From Bifidobacterium psychraerophilum (lineage in GTDB: Bacteria; Actinomycetota; Actinomycetes; Actinomycetales; Bifidobacteriaceae), in assembly GCF_000741705.1 (NCBI RefSeq), contig NZ_JGZI01000008.1, positions 248,001 to 312,000 on the forward strand: 64,000 bases of DNA, read 5' to 3'. The translations under genes and the position numbers were made by a program. The notes beneath the pieces were generated by a model, which saw only the letters and a list, made by a program, of their open reading frames with translations, was not told where the DNA came from and did no database searches. Positions 51,832-60,407 of the stretch are shown piece by piece (positions within the stretch are counted from its first letter, which is position 1; each line of letters opens with the position of its first letter).

Positions 51832-53274
51832 CTAGTGGGCCGTGATGGCCGACTCGGATGGCTTGTTCATCGTGGAATGTCTTGCGCCATAGAGGAAGTA
51901 CACCGCCAGTCCGAGGACGAACCAGACCGCGAAACGCACCCATGTCTGCCAGTTCAGGCCCGCGATCAGCACGCCGCAGAAGACGATCGCGATAAGAGGA
52001 GTGAACGGCACCCCCGGGGTTTTGAAGCCGCGTTGCATCTCGGGATGTTTGTGTCTCATCCAGATGATGCCGGCGGCGACGATGATGAATGCCGAAAGCG
52101 TGCCGATATTGACCAGCTCGAATAATACGTTGATGTTGATGAAGCCGCCCGCTATGGCCGTCAGTATGCCGAAGAACCATGTCCCTTTGACGGGTGTGCG
52201 GTATTTCGGATGGATCTCTCCGAAGAACTTCGGGAACAGGCCGTCCCTGCTCATCGAATAGCAGATGCGTGATTGGCCGTAGAGCTGGACGAGCATCACC
52301 GTGGTCATGCCGATGAGAGCCCCGAAATCGACGATGAGGGCAAGCCAGTTCATACCCGTTTTGACTATGACACCAGCGACCGGGGCGTCGATGAATGCCG
52401 AGAATTCCGGATATTTGACCACACCGGTCATGATCAGCGTCATCACGATGTACAGCACCGTTGAAACGGCCAATGACAGCAGAATGCCTCGTGGCAGGGT
52501 CTTTCTCGGTTCGATCGTCTCCTCGGCGCTTGAGGAGACCGCATCAAAGCCGATGAAGGAGAAGAACACGATTGAGGCGGCCGGTATGATGCCCATCGGC
52601 ACGGTGCTGTTCTGTTTGAACGAGTACCATCCATAGGGCGAGAAGGGCTGCCAGTTCGAGGGTTTCACATACCAGACCACGCATACGATGAAGAGCACGA
52701 TGACGGCGAGTTTGACGCCCACCATGATGTCGTTGGCCCGACGGGTCTGATTGATGCCCACCGAAAGCAGCCAGGTGATCAGCAACACCACGACGAAACC
52801 GGGAAGATTGAAATACGTGGTGACGCCGGGTGTGGTTCCATAGGCCGCGGTCAGCTGCACGGGCAGATCGATGCCGAAGCCTTGGAGCAGTTTGGTGAAG
52901 TATCCCGACCATCCAGCCGAGACCGTTGCGGCTTGCAAAGCATATTCGAGTATCAGGTCCCAGCCGATCACGAAGGCTACAAGCTCTCCGAAGGCGATAT
53001 AGGAATAGGTGTAAGCCGATCCGGAAACCGGTGCCATCGAGGCGAATTCCGCGTAGCACAGTCCGGCGAAACCGCAGCAGACCGCCGCAAGGACGAAGGA
53101 AACCGAAAGCGCGGGGCCCGCAGTCAGGGCGCCTTTTCCGGTGAGAACGAAAATCCCGGTGCCGATGATGGCGCCGATTCCCAACAGAGTCAGGTCAAGG
53201 GTGCGCATACTTCTGCGCAGTGGCGTTGATTGCTCCACAAGTTCCTTGACGCTTTTTTTACGGAAATACTCCAC
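51832..53274 (-). CDS. APC-family (CAT-type) amino acid permease
   Basis: The 480-aa protein has 12-14 hydrophobic segments and the cationic-amino-acid-transporter layout: LDLTLLGIGAIIGTGIFVLTG at helix 1, YAEFASMAPVSGSAYTYSY, and FIGFDAVSSSAEETIEPRKTLPRGI. It imports amino acids by proton symport or exchange; the exact substrate is unknown. The GTG at 53274 is preferred because GGGGGA lies five bases upstream; ATG 53316 has no SD and adds 14 residues. The C-terminus is polar and short. Confidence 0.92.
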   Translation of the reverse strand: MEYFRKKSVKELVEQSTPLRRSMRTLDLTLLGIGAIIGTGIFVLTGKGALTAGPALSVSFVLAAVCCGFAGLCYAEFASMAPVSGSAYTYSYIAFGELVAFVIGWDLILEYALQAATVSAGWSGYFTKLLQGFGIDLPVQLTAAYGTTPGVTTYFNLPGFVVVLLITWLLSVGINQTRRANDIMVGVKLAVIVLFIVCVVWYVKPSNWQPFSPYGWYSFKQNSTVPMGIIPAASIVFFSFIGFDAVSSSAEETIEPRKTLPRGILLSLAVSTVLYIVMTLIMTGVVKYPEFSAFIDAPVAGVIVKTGMNWLALIVDFGALIGMTTVMLVQLYGQSRICYSMSRDGLFPKFFGEIHPKYRTPVKGTWFFGILTAIAGGFININVLFELVNIGTLSAFIIVAAGIIWMRHKHPEMQRGFKTPGVPFTPLIAIVFCGVLIAGLNWQTWVRFAVWFVLGLAVYFLYGARHSTMNKPSESAITAH

Positions 53275-53434
53275 TGCAATCCCCCGATTGATGTATCCGA
53301 CTGTGTGGCCAGGCATATGCTGCTGCGAGACCGTCGGTATTCTAGCTGAACGCGGGTGATGACAGTGGTCCGGGTATTCACCAGTGAGACAGACGCCGTA
53401 TGCCTGGAGGTCTTGGAAGTTCGGGAGTACATGG

Positions 53435-53483
53435 ATGAAGACCCTCCAAGGGACTCAAATCGAGACGGTTGGAGGGTCTTCAT
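53435..53483. terminator. 15-bp hairpin after the copper ATPase gene
   Basis: ATGAAGACCCTCCAA (53435-53449) pairs with TTGGAGGGTCTTCAT (53469-53483) around a 19-nt loop. It lies 76 bp beyond the end of the copper ATPase gene on the minus strand and before the permease gene. The rest of 53275-53558 holds no gene. Confidence 0.8.
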
Positions 53484-53558
53484 GCACGGTGTCCGATGTC
53501 TACGGCTCCGCCGGTGCGTGCCCTTCGCGGGTCGCGGTGCGTACCTGGGTGGATGCCA

Positions 53559-56351
53559 CTATGCGGCGAAGGCCGCAGGGTTCTTGTCGAAGCTTTCGGC
53601 GCAGTGGGTGCTGCAGAAGTAGTACTGCTTGCCGTCGAAGGTGCGGGTCACGGCTGCGCTGGAAGGGGTGACGGTCATGCCGCAGACCGGGTCCTTGACC
53701 GCCGAGCCGTTCTCGGTCTCATGCTGTTCGGTGTGCTCATGACGATGGAATAGTGACATGGTGTTTCCTTCCGTTGATGGTTGTTGTGAACCTTTGCTGT
53801 GCCGGGCATCTGCTTGCTGTCTGGGATGGAATCTTCTCAGACGGTTGGCGTTGATCACGACGGATAGCGAGGAGAAGGCCATCGCCGCACCGGCGATCAT
53901 GGGGTTGAGCAGTATGCCGAACAGCGCATACAGCGCCCCTGCCGCAACGGGGATGCCCAGACCGTTGTATCCGAAGGCGAACCACAGATTCTCCTTGATA
54001 TTACGCATGGTGGATCTCGACAGTGCTATTGCCGTCACCGCGCTGGAGAGTTTGCCCGACATCAGGGTGATGTCGCTGGACTCGATCGCCACATCCGTAC
54101 CGGTTCCGATGGCGAAGCCGACATCCGCCTGTGCCAGGGCGGGTGCGTCGTTGATGCCGTCTCCGACCATGCCGACGAGTTTGCCCTGGGATTGCAGGCC
54201 TCTGATCGCGGCGGCCTTGTCGCTTGGGGAGACCTGTGCGATGACATGCGATATTCCGACCTGGCTTGCGATGGCGCGGGCTGTCACATCATTGTCCCCG
54301 GTGGCCATCTGCACATCGATGCCTTGGGATTGCAGTGCCGCTATGGCCTCTTGCGAATCCGCCTTCACGGTATCGGCAACGGCCAGTGCGGCGACGAAGG
54401 AGCCATCCACGGATGCGAATACCGGCGTCTTGCCCTCTGTGGAGAGCCTCGCGATGGCATCCGCGATTTCCGGGGATTCGAGGGACTGTGGCAGGGACTT
54501 CACGCCGTGCTGTTCAAGCAATGCCTGCTTGCCCACCAGCACTTCGTGCCCGTTGACGCTCGCCGAAATGCCTTCGCCGGTTATCGCAGTGAAATGCTCG
54601 GCCTCCACGAGCGAGAGGCCCCGCTCGGTGGCGGCGTCGACGATCGCCCGGGCCAGAGGGTGCTCGGAGGGATCTTCGGCTGCGGCTATCAGAGCGAAGG
54701 TGCTTTCATCCAGGTGTGCGGGAATCGTATCGCTGAGCTTTGGTTTGCCTTCGGTCACGGTTCCTGTCTTGTCGAGAATCAGCACATCGAGTTTATGGGC
54801 GTTCTCCAAAACCTGTGCGGAGCGGATCAGCACACCGGACTGGGCTCCTTTGCCGGTGGCGATGGTCACCGAAAGAGGGGTCGCGATGCCGAGTGCGCAC
54901 GGGCAGGCGATGACGAGCACGGAGACCGCGGCAACGAGCCCGTGCAAGGCCTGGGGTGCCGGTCCGAGGAACCACCAGCCCACAAAGGTCCATATCGCGA
55001 TGATGATCACGATCGGTACGAAGTATTTGGCGATGGTATCCGCCAGCCGTTGGACGGGGGCTTTGGAGGATTGGGCCTTACGCACCAGATTGATGATGTG
55101 GGCCAGAACCGTGTCCTTGCCGATGTTGGTGGCCCTGTAGCGCAGTGTGCCCGACCCGTTCACCGTCGCTCCGATGATCTGGTCGCCGCTCTGCTTGGAG
55201 ACCGGCATCGATTCGCCGGTGATCATCGCCTCGTCGGCACTGGACTCGCCGGAGATAACCACGCCGTCAACCGGGAATTTCTCGCCGGGCCGTATCGCCA
55301 CGACGTCACCGACGGCGACCTGGTCCACCGGGATCTCCTCGATCCGGTCGTTTTCGCGGATGACGCGTGCGGTGCGTGGGTTCAGGTCGATCAGTGATCG
55401 TATGGCCTCTCCTGTGCCCGCGCGCGCTTTGGCTTCAAGCAGCTGCCCGAGAACCATCAGTGTGATGATCGTGCCGACGGCTTCGTAGTAAGGTTCGCGC
55501 GACCCTGCAGGGAGCATCTGCGGAGCGAAGGTGGTCACCAGGCTGAATGCGAAGGCTGCGGTGGTGCCAAGGGTGACCAGGGAGTTCATTTCGGCGGAAC
55601 GGTGGATGAGTGCAAGCCATCCGGTGCGATGCACAGGCCATCCCGAGTAGAACATGACCGGGAGTATGAGCAGCAGCTGCACCCAGGGGTTCATCAGGAA
55701 CATCGGAATCCAATGCCCGAGAATCGGGTGGAACATGGCGGCCACGAAGACGGGCAGGGTGCATACGATACCCACGATCAGCCTGCGCCACAGGCTGGTG
55801 ATCTCGGCCTTTCTGCTCTCGTCCTCGTGCTGTTGCTCGTTCAGGGCATCGCCTGCCTCCTCCCTTGCGCTGGTGGGGGTCTCGCCGGCGTGAGAAGGGG
55901 AAGTGCCGGTTGCCGCATCGGTGGTGCCGCTCTCGGTGGTGTCAACATCCGCGCTGCCGGATGCATCCTGATCCGGAAGTGGGTCCGTGACGGTGAGCGT
56001 TCCGTGGAGCATGTTCATGCCGCAGGCGAAAGGATATTCGCCTGCTTTCAGCACGCCGAGATCGAGGGTGCTATGGGCGAAAGCGGGCAGGCTTTTGTCG
56101 ATGCCGAGTTCGGAAAACACGATATGGGACGAGCATTCTCCATCCTCCTGGCGATCCAGCTCCAATCTGACGGGTATGCCCGAAACGACTTCCACCGAGG
56201 ATGGGGAATAACCGCCCTTGACGGTGATGTGCACCGTTTGCAGGCCGTCATTGATCTGTGCGCGAGCCGCCTTCCTGGGTGCGAGCAGCAGCCAGGCGAC
56301 CAGTACCGTCAGCAGCGCTGCACCAAGAACGATAATGATGTCGCTCCACAT
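53559..56351 (-). CDS. copA: Copper-translocating P1B-ATPase fused to an N-terminal cupredoxin and a C-terminal YHS domain
   Basis: The 930-aa protein starts at ATG 56351, with AAGGGAG seven bases upstream. In order: one membrane helix (5-24); a cupredoxin domain (35-123) with H76 and the copper-site cluster C110, M112, M114, H116 ([10 protein letters not shown]); an acidic linker (125-185); an eight-helix P1B-ATPase with CPC (483-485), DKTGT (527-531), [14 protein letters not shown] and the late-helix motifs YNGLG and [13 protein letters not shown] that mark Cu+ pumps; and a YHS domain (about 883-925, DPVCGM and CSTHC). It exports Cu+. No classical CxxC heavy-metal domain is present, so cupredoxin and YHS replace it. 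ATG 53759 inside the gene has a good SD and could yield YHS alone. Confidence 0.95.
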   Translation of the reverse strand: MWSDIIIVLGAALLTVLVAWLLLAPRKAARAQINDGLQTVHITVKGGYSPSSVEVVSGIPVRLELDRQEDGECSSHIVFSELGIDKSLPAFAHSTLDLGVLKAGEYPFACGMNMLHGTLTVTDPLPDQDASGSADVDTTESGTTDAATGTSPSHAGETPTSAREEAGDALNEQQHEDESRKAEITSLWRRLIVGIVCTLPVFVAAMFHPILGHWIPMFLMNPWVQLLLILPVMFYSGWPVHRTGWLALIHRSAEMNSLVTLGTTAAFAFSLVTTFAPQMLPAGSREPYYEAVGTIITLMVLGQLLEAKARAGTGEAIRSLIDLNPRTARVIRENDRIEEIPVDQVAVGDVVAIRPGEKFPVDGVVISGESSADEAMITGESMPVSKQSGDQIIGATVNGSGTLRYRATNIGKDTVLAHIINLVRKAQSSKAPVQRLADTIAKYFVPIVIIIAIWTFVGWWFLGPAPQALHGLVAAVSVLVIACPCALGIATPLSVTIATGKGAQSGVLIRSAQVLENAHKLDVLILDKTGTVTEGKPKLSDTIPAHLDESTFALIAAAEDPSEHPLARAIVDAATERGLSLVEAEHFTAITGEGISASVNGHEVLVGKQALLEQHGVKSLPQSLESPEIADAIARLSTEGKTPVFASVDGSFVAALAVADTVKADSQEAIAALQSQGIDVQMATGDNDVTARAIASQVGISHVIAQVSPSDKAAAIRGLQSQGKLVGMVGDGINDAPALAQADVGFAIGTGTDVAIESSDITLMSGKLSSAVTAIALSRSTMRNIKENLWFAFGYNGLGIPVAAGALYALFGILLNPMIAGAAMAFSSLSVVINANRLRRFHPRQQADARHSKGSQQPSTEGNTMSLFHRHEHTEQHETENGSAVKDPVCGMTVTPSSAAVTRTFDGKQYYFCSTHCAESFDKNPAAFAA

Positions 56352-56422
56352 GTCTTTCTCCCTTCCCATGCACGACGGGCGGCGGGTGGATGCCCGGCCC
56401 GTCCGTTGTATGAGTAATACCA

Positions 56423-56441
56423 TATACCCCTATAGGGTATA
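56423..56441. promoter_or_regulatory. CsoR operator in the copA-csoR divergent promoter
   Basis: TATACCC-CTATA-GGGTATA has perfect 7-bp arms and matches the ATACCCC...GGGTAT type of actinobacterial CsoR sites. It overlaps TATAAT (56438-56443), a -10 for csoR. Copper binding to CsoR would release both genes. Confidence 0.88.
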
Positions 56442-56500
56442 ATCCAAAGCAGAGTCAGCCATACGCCAAAAGGGCGCGGAACATCCAGGGGAGGCCCGAT

Positions 56501-56953
56501 ATGTCTATACGTGATACATCTCAGCAGGGTATGCCCGTATCGGGCGACACGGTACGTCGTCAATCGGCATCGGATGAATCGGCATCGGCCGAACCGCCAC
56601 AATCCGGGCGTGCTGTTCCATCGGGGGAGCACCGGCATGAGGCTGCGGCGGCTCCCTCCTCACCGGCACCGGGCCACGGCTATGTGGCCGACAAACAGAA
56701 GGTCGCCGCGAGACTGAAGCGAATCGAGGGCCAGGTCCGTGCGATTACGCGGATGATCGAGGACGATGCCTATTGCATCGATGTGCTCACCCAGATCTCC
56801 GCCAGCGACAAGGCCTTGAAATCAGTGGCGCTGCTGCTGCTCGACGATCATCTGAACCATTGCGTGCGCACCGCCGTGACCCAGGGGGGTGTGGTCGCCG
56901 ATGACAAGCTCCGCGAAGCGGAGGATGCCATCGCGCGCCTGGTGCGTTCCTAG
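56501..56953 (+). CDS. csoR: CsoR-type copper-sensing repressor
   Basis: The 150-aa protein has about 60 disordered, Ser/Pro/His-containing residues before the CsoR four-helix domain (KVAARLKRIEGQVRAITRMIEDDAYC). The Cu+ ligands follow the canonical C-x24-H-x3-C spacing: C92, H117, C121. The start has GGGGAGG upstream. It is divergent from the copper ATPase, with a CsoR site in between. Its last codons overlap the lactonase gene on the other strand by 4 bp (CTAG). The long N-terminal tail is unusual; mycobacterial CsoR has only a few residues there. Confidence 0.94.
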   Translation: MSIRDTSQQGMPVSGDTVRRQSASDESASAEPPQSGRAVPSGEHRHEAAAAPSSPAPGHGYVADKQKVAARLKRIEGQVRAITRMIEDDAYCIDVLTQISASDKALKSVALLLLDDHLNHCVRTAVTQGGVVADDKLREAEDAIARLVRS

Positions 56954-58161
56954 ATCCGGGGCAGTGGAACGATCGCAGTTGGCGAACCCACCACTATCTC
57001 TTTGTCCAAGGTCGCCTCGCCGTTGCCTGCAAGCCTGAAAATACTGAGTTTCCCGCTTGTCTGGTTCGCCACGACAAGGGCATTGCCCACAGCTATGATG
57101 TGCCGGGGTCTGCCTCCTCCGCTGCTGATGCCGTGACCGGGTCGGCCCTCCTGGGAGGGCTCCGGCTCGGACAGCTCCGAACCATCCCAGCGCAAGGATA
57201 TGATGCGATCCGAACCTCGCAGACCCACATAGCAGAACCCTTCGCTGCGGTATGTGGCATCCCCGGTACTCGCCGTTGCGTGCAGCACGTCATCGCTGAC
57301 GAATGCGAGTGAGGCCGCCTGGTCGTCCGCATCCGCCCCCAGGTCGACGCGTTGGATGATACGCAGCCCGGAGGGGTCTGCGTTGTCAGACGCAAGGATA
57401 TCCACGGTCGAACTCCATTCGCCGACGACGGCGACCCTCCATCCGGCATCGTCCGGCGTCGATGAGGGCAGCAGGTGCAGATCCCTCGGGCCGGTGCCGG
57501 GAGGGCATATCAGCGATGCCACGCGCTCAAGTCGGCCATCCGACCAGCGATGCACATGGATCCTGTCGGCTCCCAAATCCGTGGTGATGATGCGCCCATC
57601 GGGAAGGGGCAGCACCCAGTGGGCATGCGGGCCGGCCTGAGCCGGTAGCGGCCCATGTCCTTCGCTGCGCAGCACCTGTGCCGAAGCCCCTATATGTCCG
57701 CTCGCATCCAAAGGGTGCACGCAGACATTGCCGTCGTCATAGCAGGCGACGATCAGATGGGAGCGTCCTTCCGTGTCCTGTGCGATGGCCAGATGGGTGG
57801 GTGTGTGGCCGTCGACGTGCACGCGTGAGAGCGGCTCGAGTGTCACGCCGTCCTCGTCCCTGTTCACTCTGAGTGAAACGATCTCATTGCTGAATTCGAG
57901 GGGGGCGAATACCACTGAATTCTCGAACAGCAACCAAGTCGGTGATGGCAGTTTCGCGAGGAGTCCCCGATGCTCCACCGAGATGTCTGATCCCGTGCCG
58001 CCGGCATCGTGACCTTCAACTGCGTCCCCGCCCGTATGGGCGTCGTTCCTGCCTTCGTCACCCTTGTCGGGGAAAACGGCCTGAACCCAGTCGATGCCAA
58101 GGCAATCGCCGCCCCCTTGCTCGCCGAATCCACCGATCAGCATATCCACTGTTGTCTGCAT
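56950..58161 (-). CDS. Lactonase-family seven-bladed beta-propeller protein (6-phosphogluconolactonase-like)
   Basis: The 403-aa protein begins MQTTVDMLIGGFGEQ and contains the lactonase-family landmarks QAGPHAHWVLPLPDGRIITTDLGADRIH (split near residues 180-210), GTGPRDLHL and RPRHIIAVGNALVVANQTSG. The family includes YbhE-type 6-phosphogluconolactonase and other sugar lactonases, although bifidobacteria rely on the phosphoketolase shunt, so the true substrate may differ. AAAGGGG lies nine bases before ATG 58161. Its stop overlaps that of csoR, convergently, by 4 bp. Confidence 0.85.
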   Translation of the reverse strand: MQTTVDMLIGGFGEQGGGDCLGIDWVQAVFPDKGDEGRNDAHTGGDAVEGHDAGGTGSDISVEHRGLLAKLPSPTWLLFENSVVFAPLEFSNEIVSLRVNRDEDGVTLEPLSRVHVDGHTPTHLAIAQDTEGRSHLIVACYDDGNVCVHPLDASGHIGASAQVLRSEGHGPLPAQAGPHAHWVLPLPDGRIITTDLGADRIHVHRWSDGRLERVASLICPPGTGPRDLHLLPSSTPDDAGWRVAVVGEWSSTVDILASDNADPSGLRIIQRVDLGADADDQAASLAFVSDDVLHATASTGDATYRSEGFCYVGLRGSDRIISLRWDGSELSEPEPSQEGRPGHGISSGGGRPRHIIAVGNALVVANQTSGKLSIFRLAGNGEATLDKEIVVGSPTAIVPLPRI

Positions 58162-58373
58162 CTGTTGGCACCCCTTTGCGCGGCCGATTCTCGTCATTGC
58201 TCCGATGTCTTTGCCTTCTTGCTCAGGTGCATTCTATTACCTGCATACGAACAAAGTCGGTGCCGTCGGGAAGGTGGATTCTCGGTGCCGGAAGGCATGG
58301 GAATTCCTCCGCCGGTAGCGGGTTTCCAAGGGGCGCAGCACGCGTGAACATGGCCGATGGAGGCTTCCTGAGC
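58162..58373. other. Intergenic stretch without a gene
   Basis: This gap separates the divergent lactonase-like gene and the structured leader of the MHS symporter. It should contain the lactonase promoter (AT-rich around 58230-58250), but no clear -35/-10 pair or palindrome stands out. Open frames crossing it lack coding signatures. Confidence 0.5.
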
Positions 58374-58600
58374 TAGAATGGATTGGCTTTGTGGCGCGAC
58401 GTTCGGTACGGGATACCGTTCGAGGGAGAGTCCCGCGTCACCTCTTTAAGGGTTGGCCGCCTCGTTGCGCCTCTTCAGGATGGGAGTCCTGAACGACTGG
58501 TGTCGCTTCGATGCACGGCCGCCTGTGGTGCCGACCGCACAATGGGAAATACCGGATATGGGCGAAGCGTGTGCTTCACGCCCACGGTATTGGCCGGCGG
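58374..58600 (+). promoter_or_regulatory. Long structured 5' leader (candidate regulatory RNA) of an MHS symporter
   Basis: A -10-like TAGAAT (58374-58379) is followed by a run of stem-loops. First is a compact three-way junction closed by GTGGCGCG (58391-58398) with CGCGTCAC (58434-58441), enclosing CGGTA/TACCG (58404-58418) and a GGGA/TCCC hairpin. Next is TTCAGGA/TCCTGAA (58474-58493), then CGAC/GTCG. Last is a long three-part hairpin, AATACCG...CGGTATT (58548-58591), with inner GGGCG/CGCCC and AAGC/GCTT stems. A further 100 nt lead to the start codon at 58700. It does not match any riboswitch consensus I can recall. A 110-codon open frame across the region lacks coding character. Confidence 0.45.
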
Positions 58601-58699
58601 TGCACCGGAACAGCGCATGGGCGCATGCTTGGCCGTGAGCAGCCTGACAGGTCATGTCGAGCTGACACGTTGGGGCATGACGAAGCTGAAAAGGAAACA

Positions 58700-60346
58700 A
58701 TGCATTCTCAAATGATGTCTGAACATAGCGAAGACGCCTCATCGAAGCAGCAGGGCGAATCGGGGAGGGCGTTGGGGAAACGTCCGCGTGGCAACAAGAA
58801 AAGGCGGCTGATGTGGCTGCGGAGGCTACGCAAGGAGGACGTCGTCGTCGTTGAGCAGGAATCGGTCCGTCAGGCGGTGCTCGGCACGGCGGTCGGTAAC
58901 TTCATGGAATGGTTTGATTTCGGCATCTACGGATATCTGACCATAGTCATGACCACTGTCTTCACCAAAGGTATGCCTCAATCGGTGGGTGTGCTGGTGA
59001 TGCTGCTCGGCTTTGCCGTCAGCTTCCTGGCGCGCCCTCTGGGTGGTTTCATACTCGGTCCGCTGGGCGATCGTGTGGGACGGCAGAAGGTCCTGTTCCT
59101 GACGATGACCGTTATGGCGGTTTCCACGGCCTTGATCGGAGTGCTGCCGACGGTCGCGCAGATTGGCCTGTGGGCACCGATTCCGCTGTATCTGCTGAAG
59201 ATGGTGCAGGGATTCTCGACCGGCGGCGAATACGCGGGGGCCGCGACCTATGTTTCCGAGTTCTCCCCTGACAAACGACGTGGCTATTACAGCGCATGGT
59301 TGGATATGGGTTCATATCTGGGCTTCGCGACCGGAGCCGGCGTCGTCGCAATCTGCAGCGTGCTCACGCAGCAGGCCTGGGGCCCCGACGCGATGGCCAA
59401 CGGGGGATGGCGCATACCATATTTCATGGCGGTGCCGCTGGGCATCGTGGCGATCTATTTCCGTACGCGGATACCGGAAACACCTCATTTTGAGGATGAG
59501 GATGCCGACAGTGATGTGCAGACGAAGAAAGCCAGGCGGCGCGGTCACTGGAAATTCGCGGTCGTCGATCCGGAGGGCCGGGACTCGCGACTCTTCGGTC
59601 ACCACAGCCTGTTGACCCTTATCCATAACTTCCGGCGCGAGATCATTCTCGGCATCATGCTGGTCGCGGCAACCAATACGCTGTCCTATGTGCTGACCAG
59701 CTATATGCCGACCTATCTTGAAAAGGAAATCGGCGCCAGTCAGGTGACGGCGGCCGCATCAACCATTCCCGTGCTGATTCTTGTCGCTGTGCTGTTGCCC
59801 TTCATCGGCAGGCTGTCGGATCGGATCGGACGCCGACCGGTGTATGCGATCGCGGTGGTATCGACCATCATCCTGGTGCTTCCGGCTTTCTGGCTGCTTC
59901 ATATGGGTGAATCATGGACCCTGCATCTTGCCCTGGTGATGCTTGCCGTTCCCGCGGCCTTCTACATCGCGGTGAGCGTTGCGGCGATTCCCGCGCTGTT
60001 CCCGACGGCCTCGCGTTTCAGCGGCATGGCTGTGACCTACAACATCGGCGTCTCCTTATTCGGTGGGACGACGCCGCTCATCGTGCAGGCTCTGCTGGAG
60101 CTCACCGGCAACCGTTATGTGCCGGCCTTCTACGTCATGCTCTTCTCGGCCTTGGGCGGCATCGCCGTACTGCTGATTCCCGAGTCTGCGGGCAAGCACC
60201 TGATCGGTTCGATGCCCGCCGTGGCGACGCACGCCGAAGCCTCGAAGCTAGTGGCCACACAGGACGAGAATCCTGATATCGATCTGCACACGATGCCGGT
60301 CCAGGCGGTCACGGCGGAGTGGAAAGGCACGCTTCCCAAGGAGTAG
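58700..60346 (+). CDS. MHS-type (ProP-like) MFS transporter
   Basis: The 548-aa protein starts at ATG 58700 with AAAGGA six bases upstream; in-frame codons back to 58511 run through the structured leader and are not conserved. A basic 45-residue N-terminus precedes 12 helices. The MHS opening LGTAVGNFMEWFDFGIYGYL, loop motif GPLGDRVGRQKVL and GFSTGGEYAGAATYVSEFSPDKRRG closely resemble ProP-type proline/betaine symporters. A 45-residue charged loop between helices 6 and 7 (about 265-305) and a His/Asp-rich tail are extra. The substrate is probably a compatible solute or organic acid (inference). Confidence 0.9.
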   Translation: MHSQMMSEHSEDASSKQQGESGRALGKRPRGNKKRRLMWLRRLRKEDVVVVEQESVRQAVLGTAVGNFMEWFDFGIYGYLTIVMTTVFTKGMPQSVGVLVMLLGFAVSFLARPLGGFILGPLGDRVGRQKVLFLTMTVMAVSTALIGVLPTVAQIGLWAPIPLYLLKMVQGFSTGGEYAGAATYVSEFSPDKRRGYYSAWLDMGSYLGFATGAGVVAICSVLTQQAWGPDAMANGGWRIPYFMAVPLGIVAIYFRTRIPETPHFEDEDADSDVQTKKARRRGHWKFAVVDPEGRDSRLFGHHSLLTLIHNFRREIILGIMLVAATNTLSYVLTSYMPTYLEKEIGASQVTAAASTIPVLILVAVLLPFIGRLSDRIGRRPVYAIAVVSTIILVLPAFWLLHMGESWTLHLALVMLAVPAAFYIAVSVAAIPALFPTASRFSGMAVTYNIGVSLFGGTTPLIVQALLELTGNRYVPAFYVMLFSALGGIAVLLIPESAGKHLIGSMPAVATHAEASKLVATQDENPDIDLHTMPVQAVTAEWKGTLPKE

Positions 60347-60407
60347 CCAGGTGGATCCGCCGGTCCGGTGCGATCGTTTGACCTAGTGCCGAACGGTGAT
60401 CTTCGTA

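Noticed and set aside
53758-55140. Open frame of 460 codons antisense to the copper ATPase
   Set aside because: Ser/Ala/Cys-rich shadow of a confident gene, no initiation site.
58383-58699. Open frame through the leader of the second MHS symporter, and an in-frame extension of the symporter back to 58511
   Set aside because: The region is dominated by RNA stems, the residues are not conserved in type, and a good SD and ATG lie at 58700.
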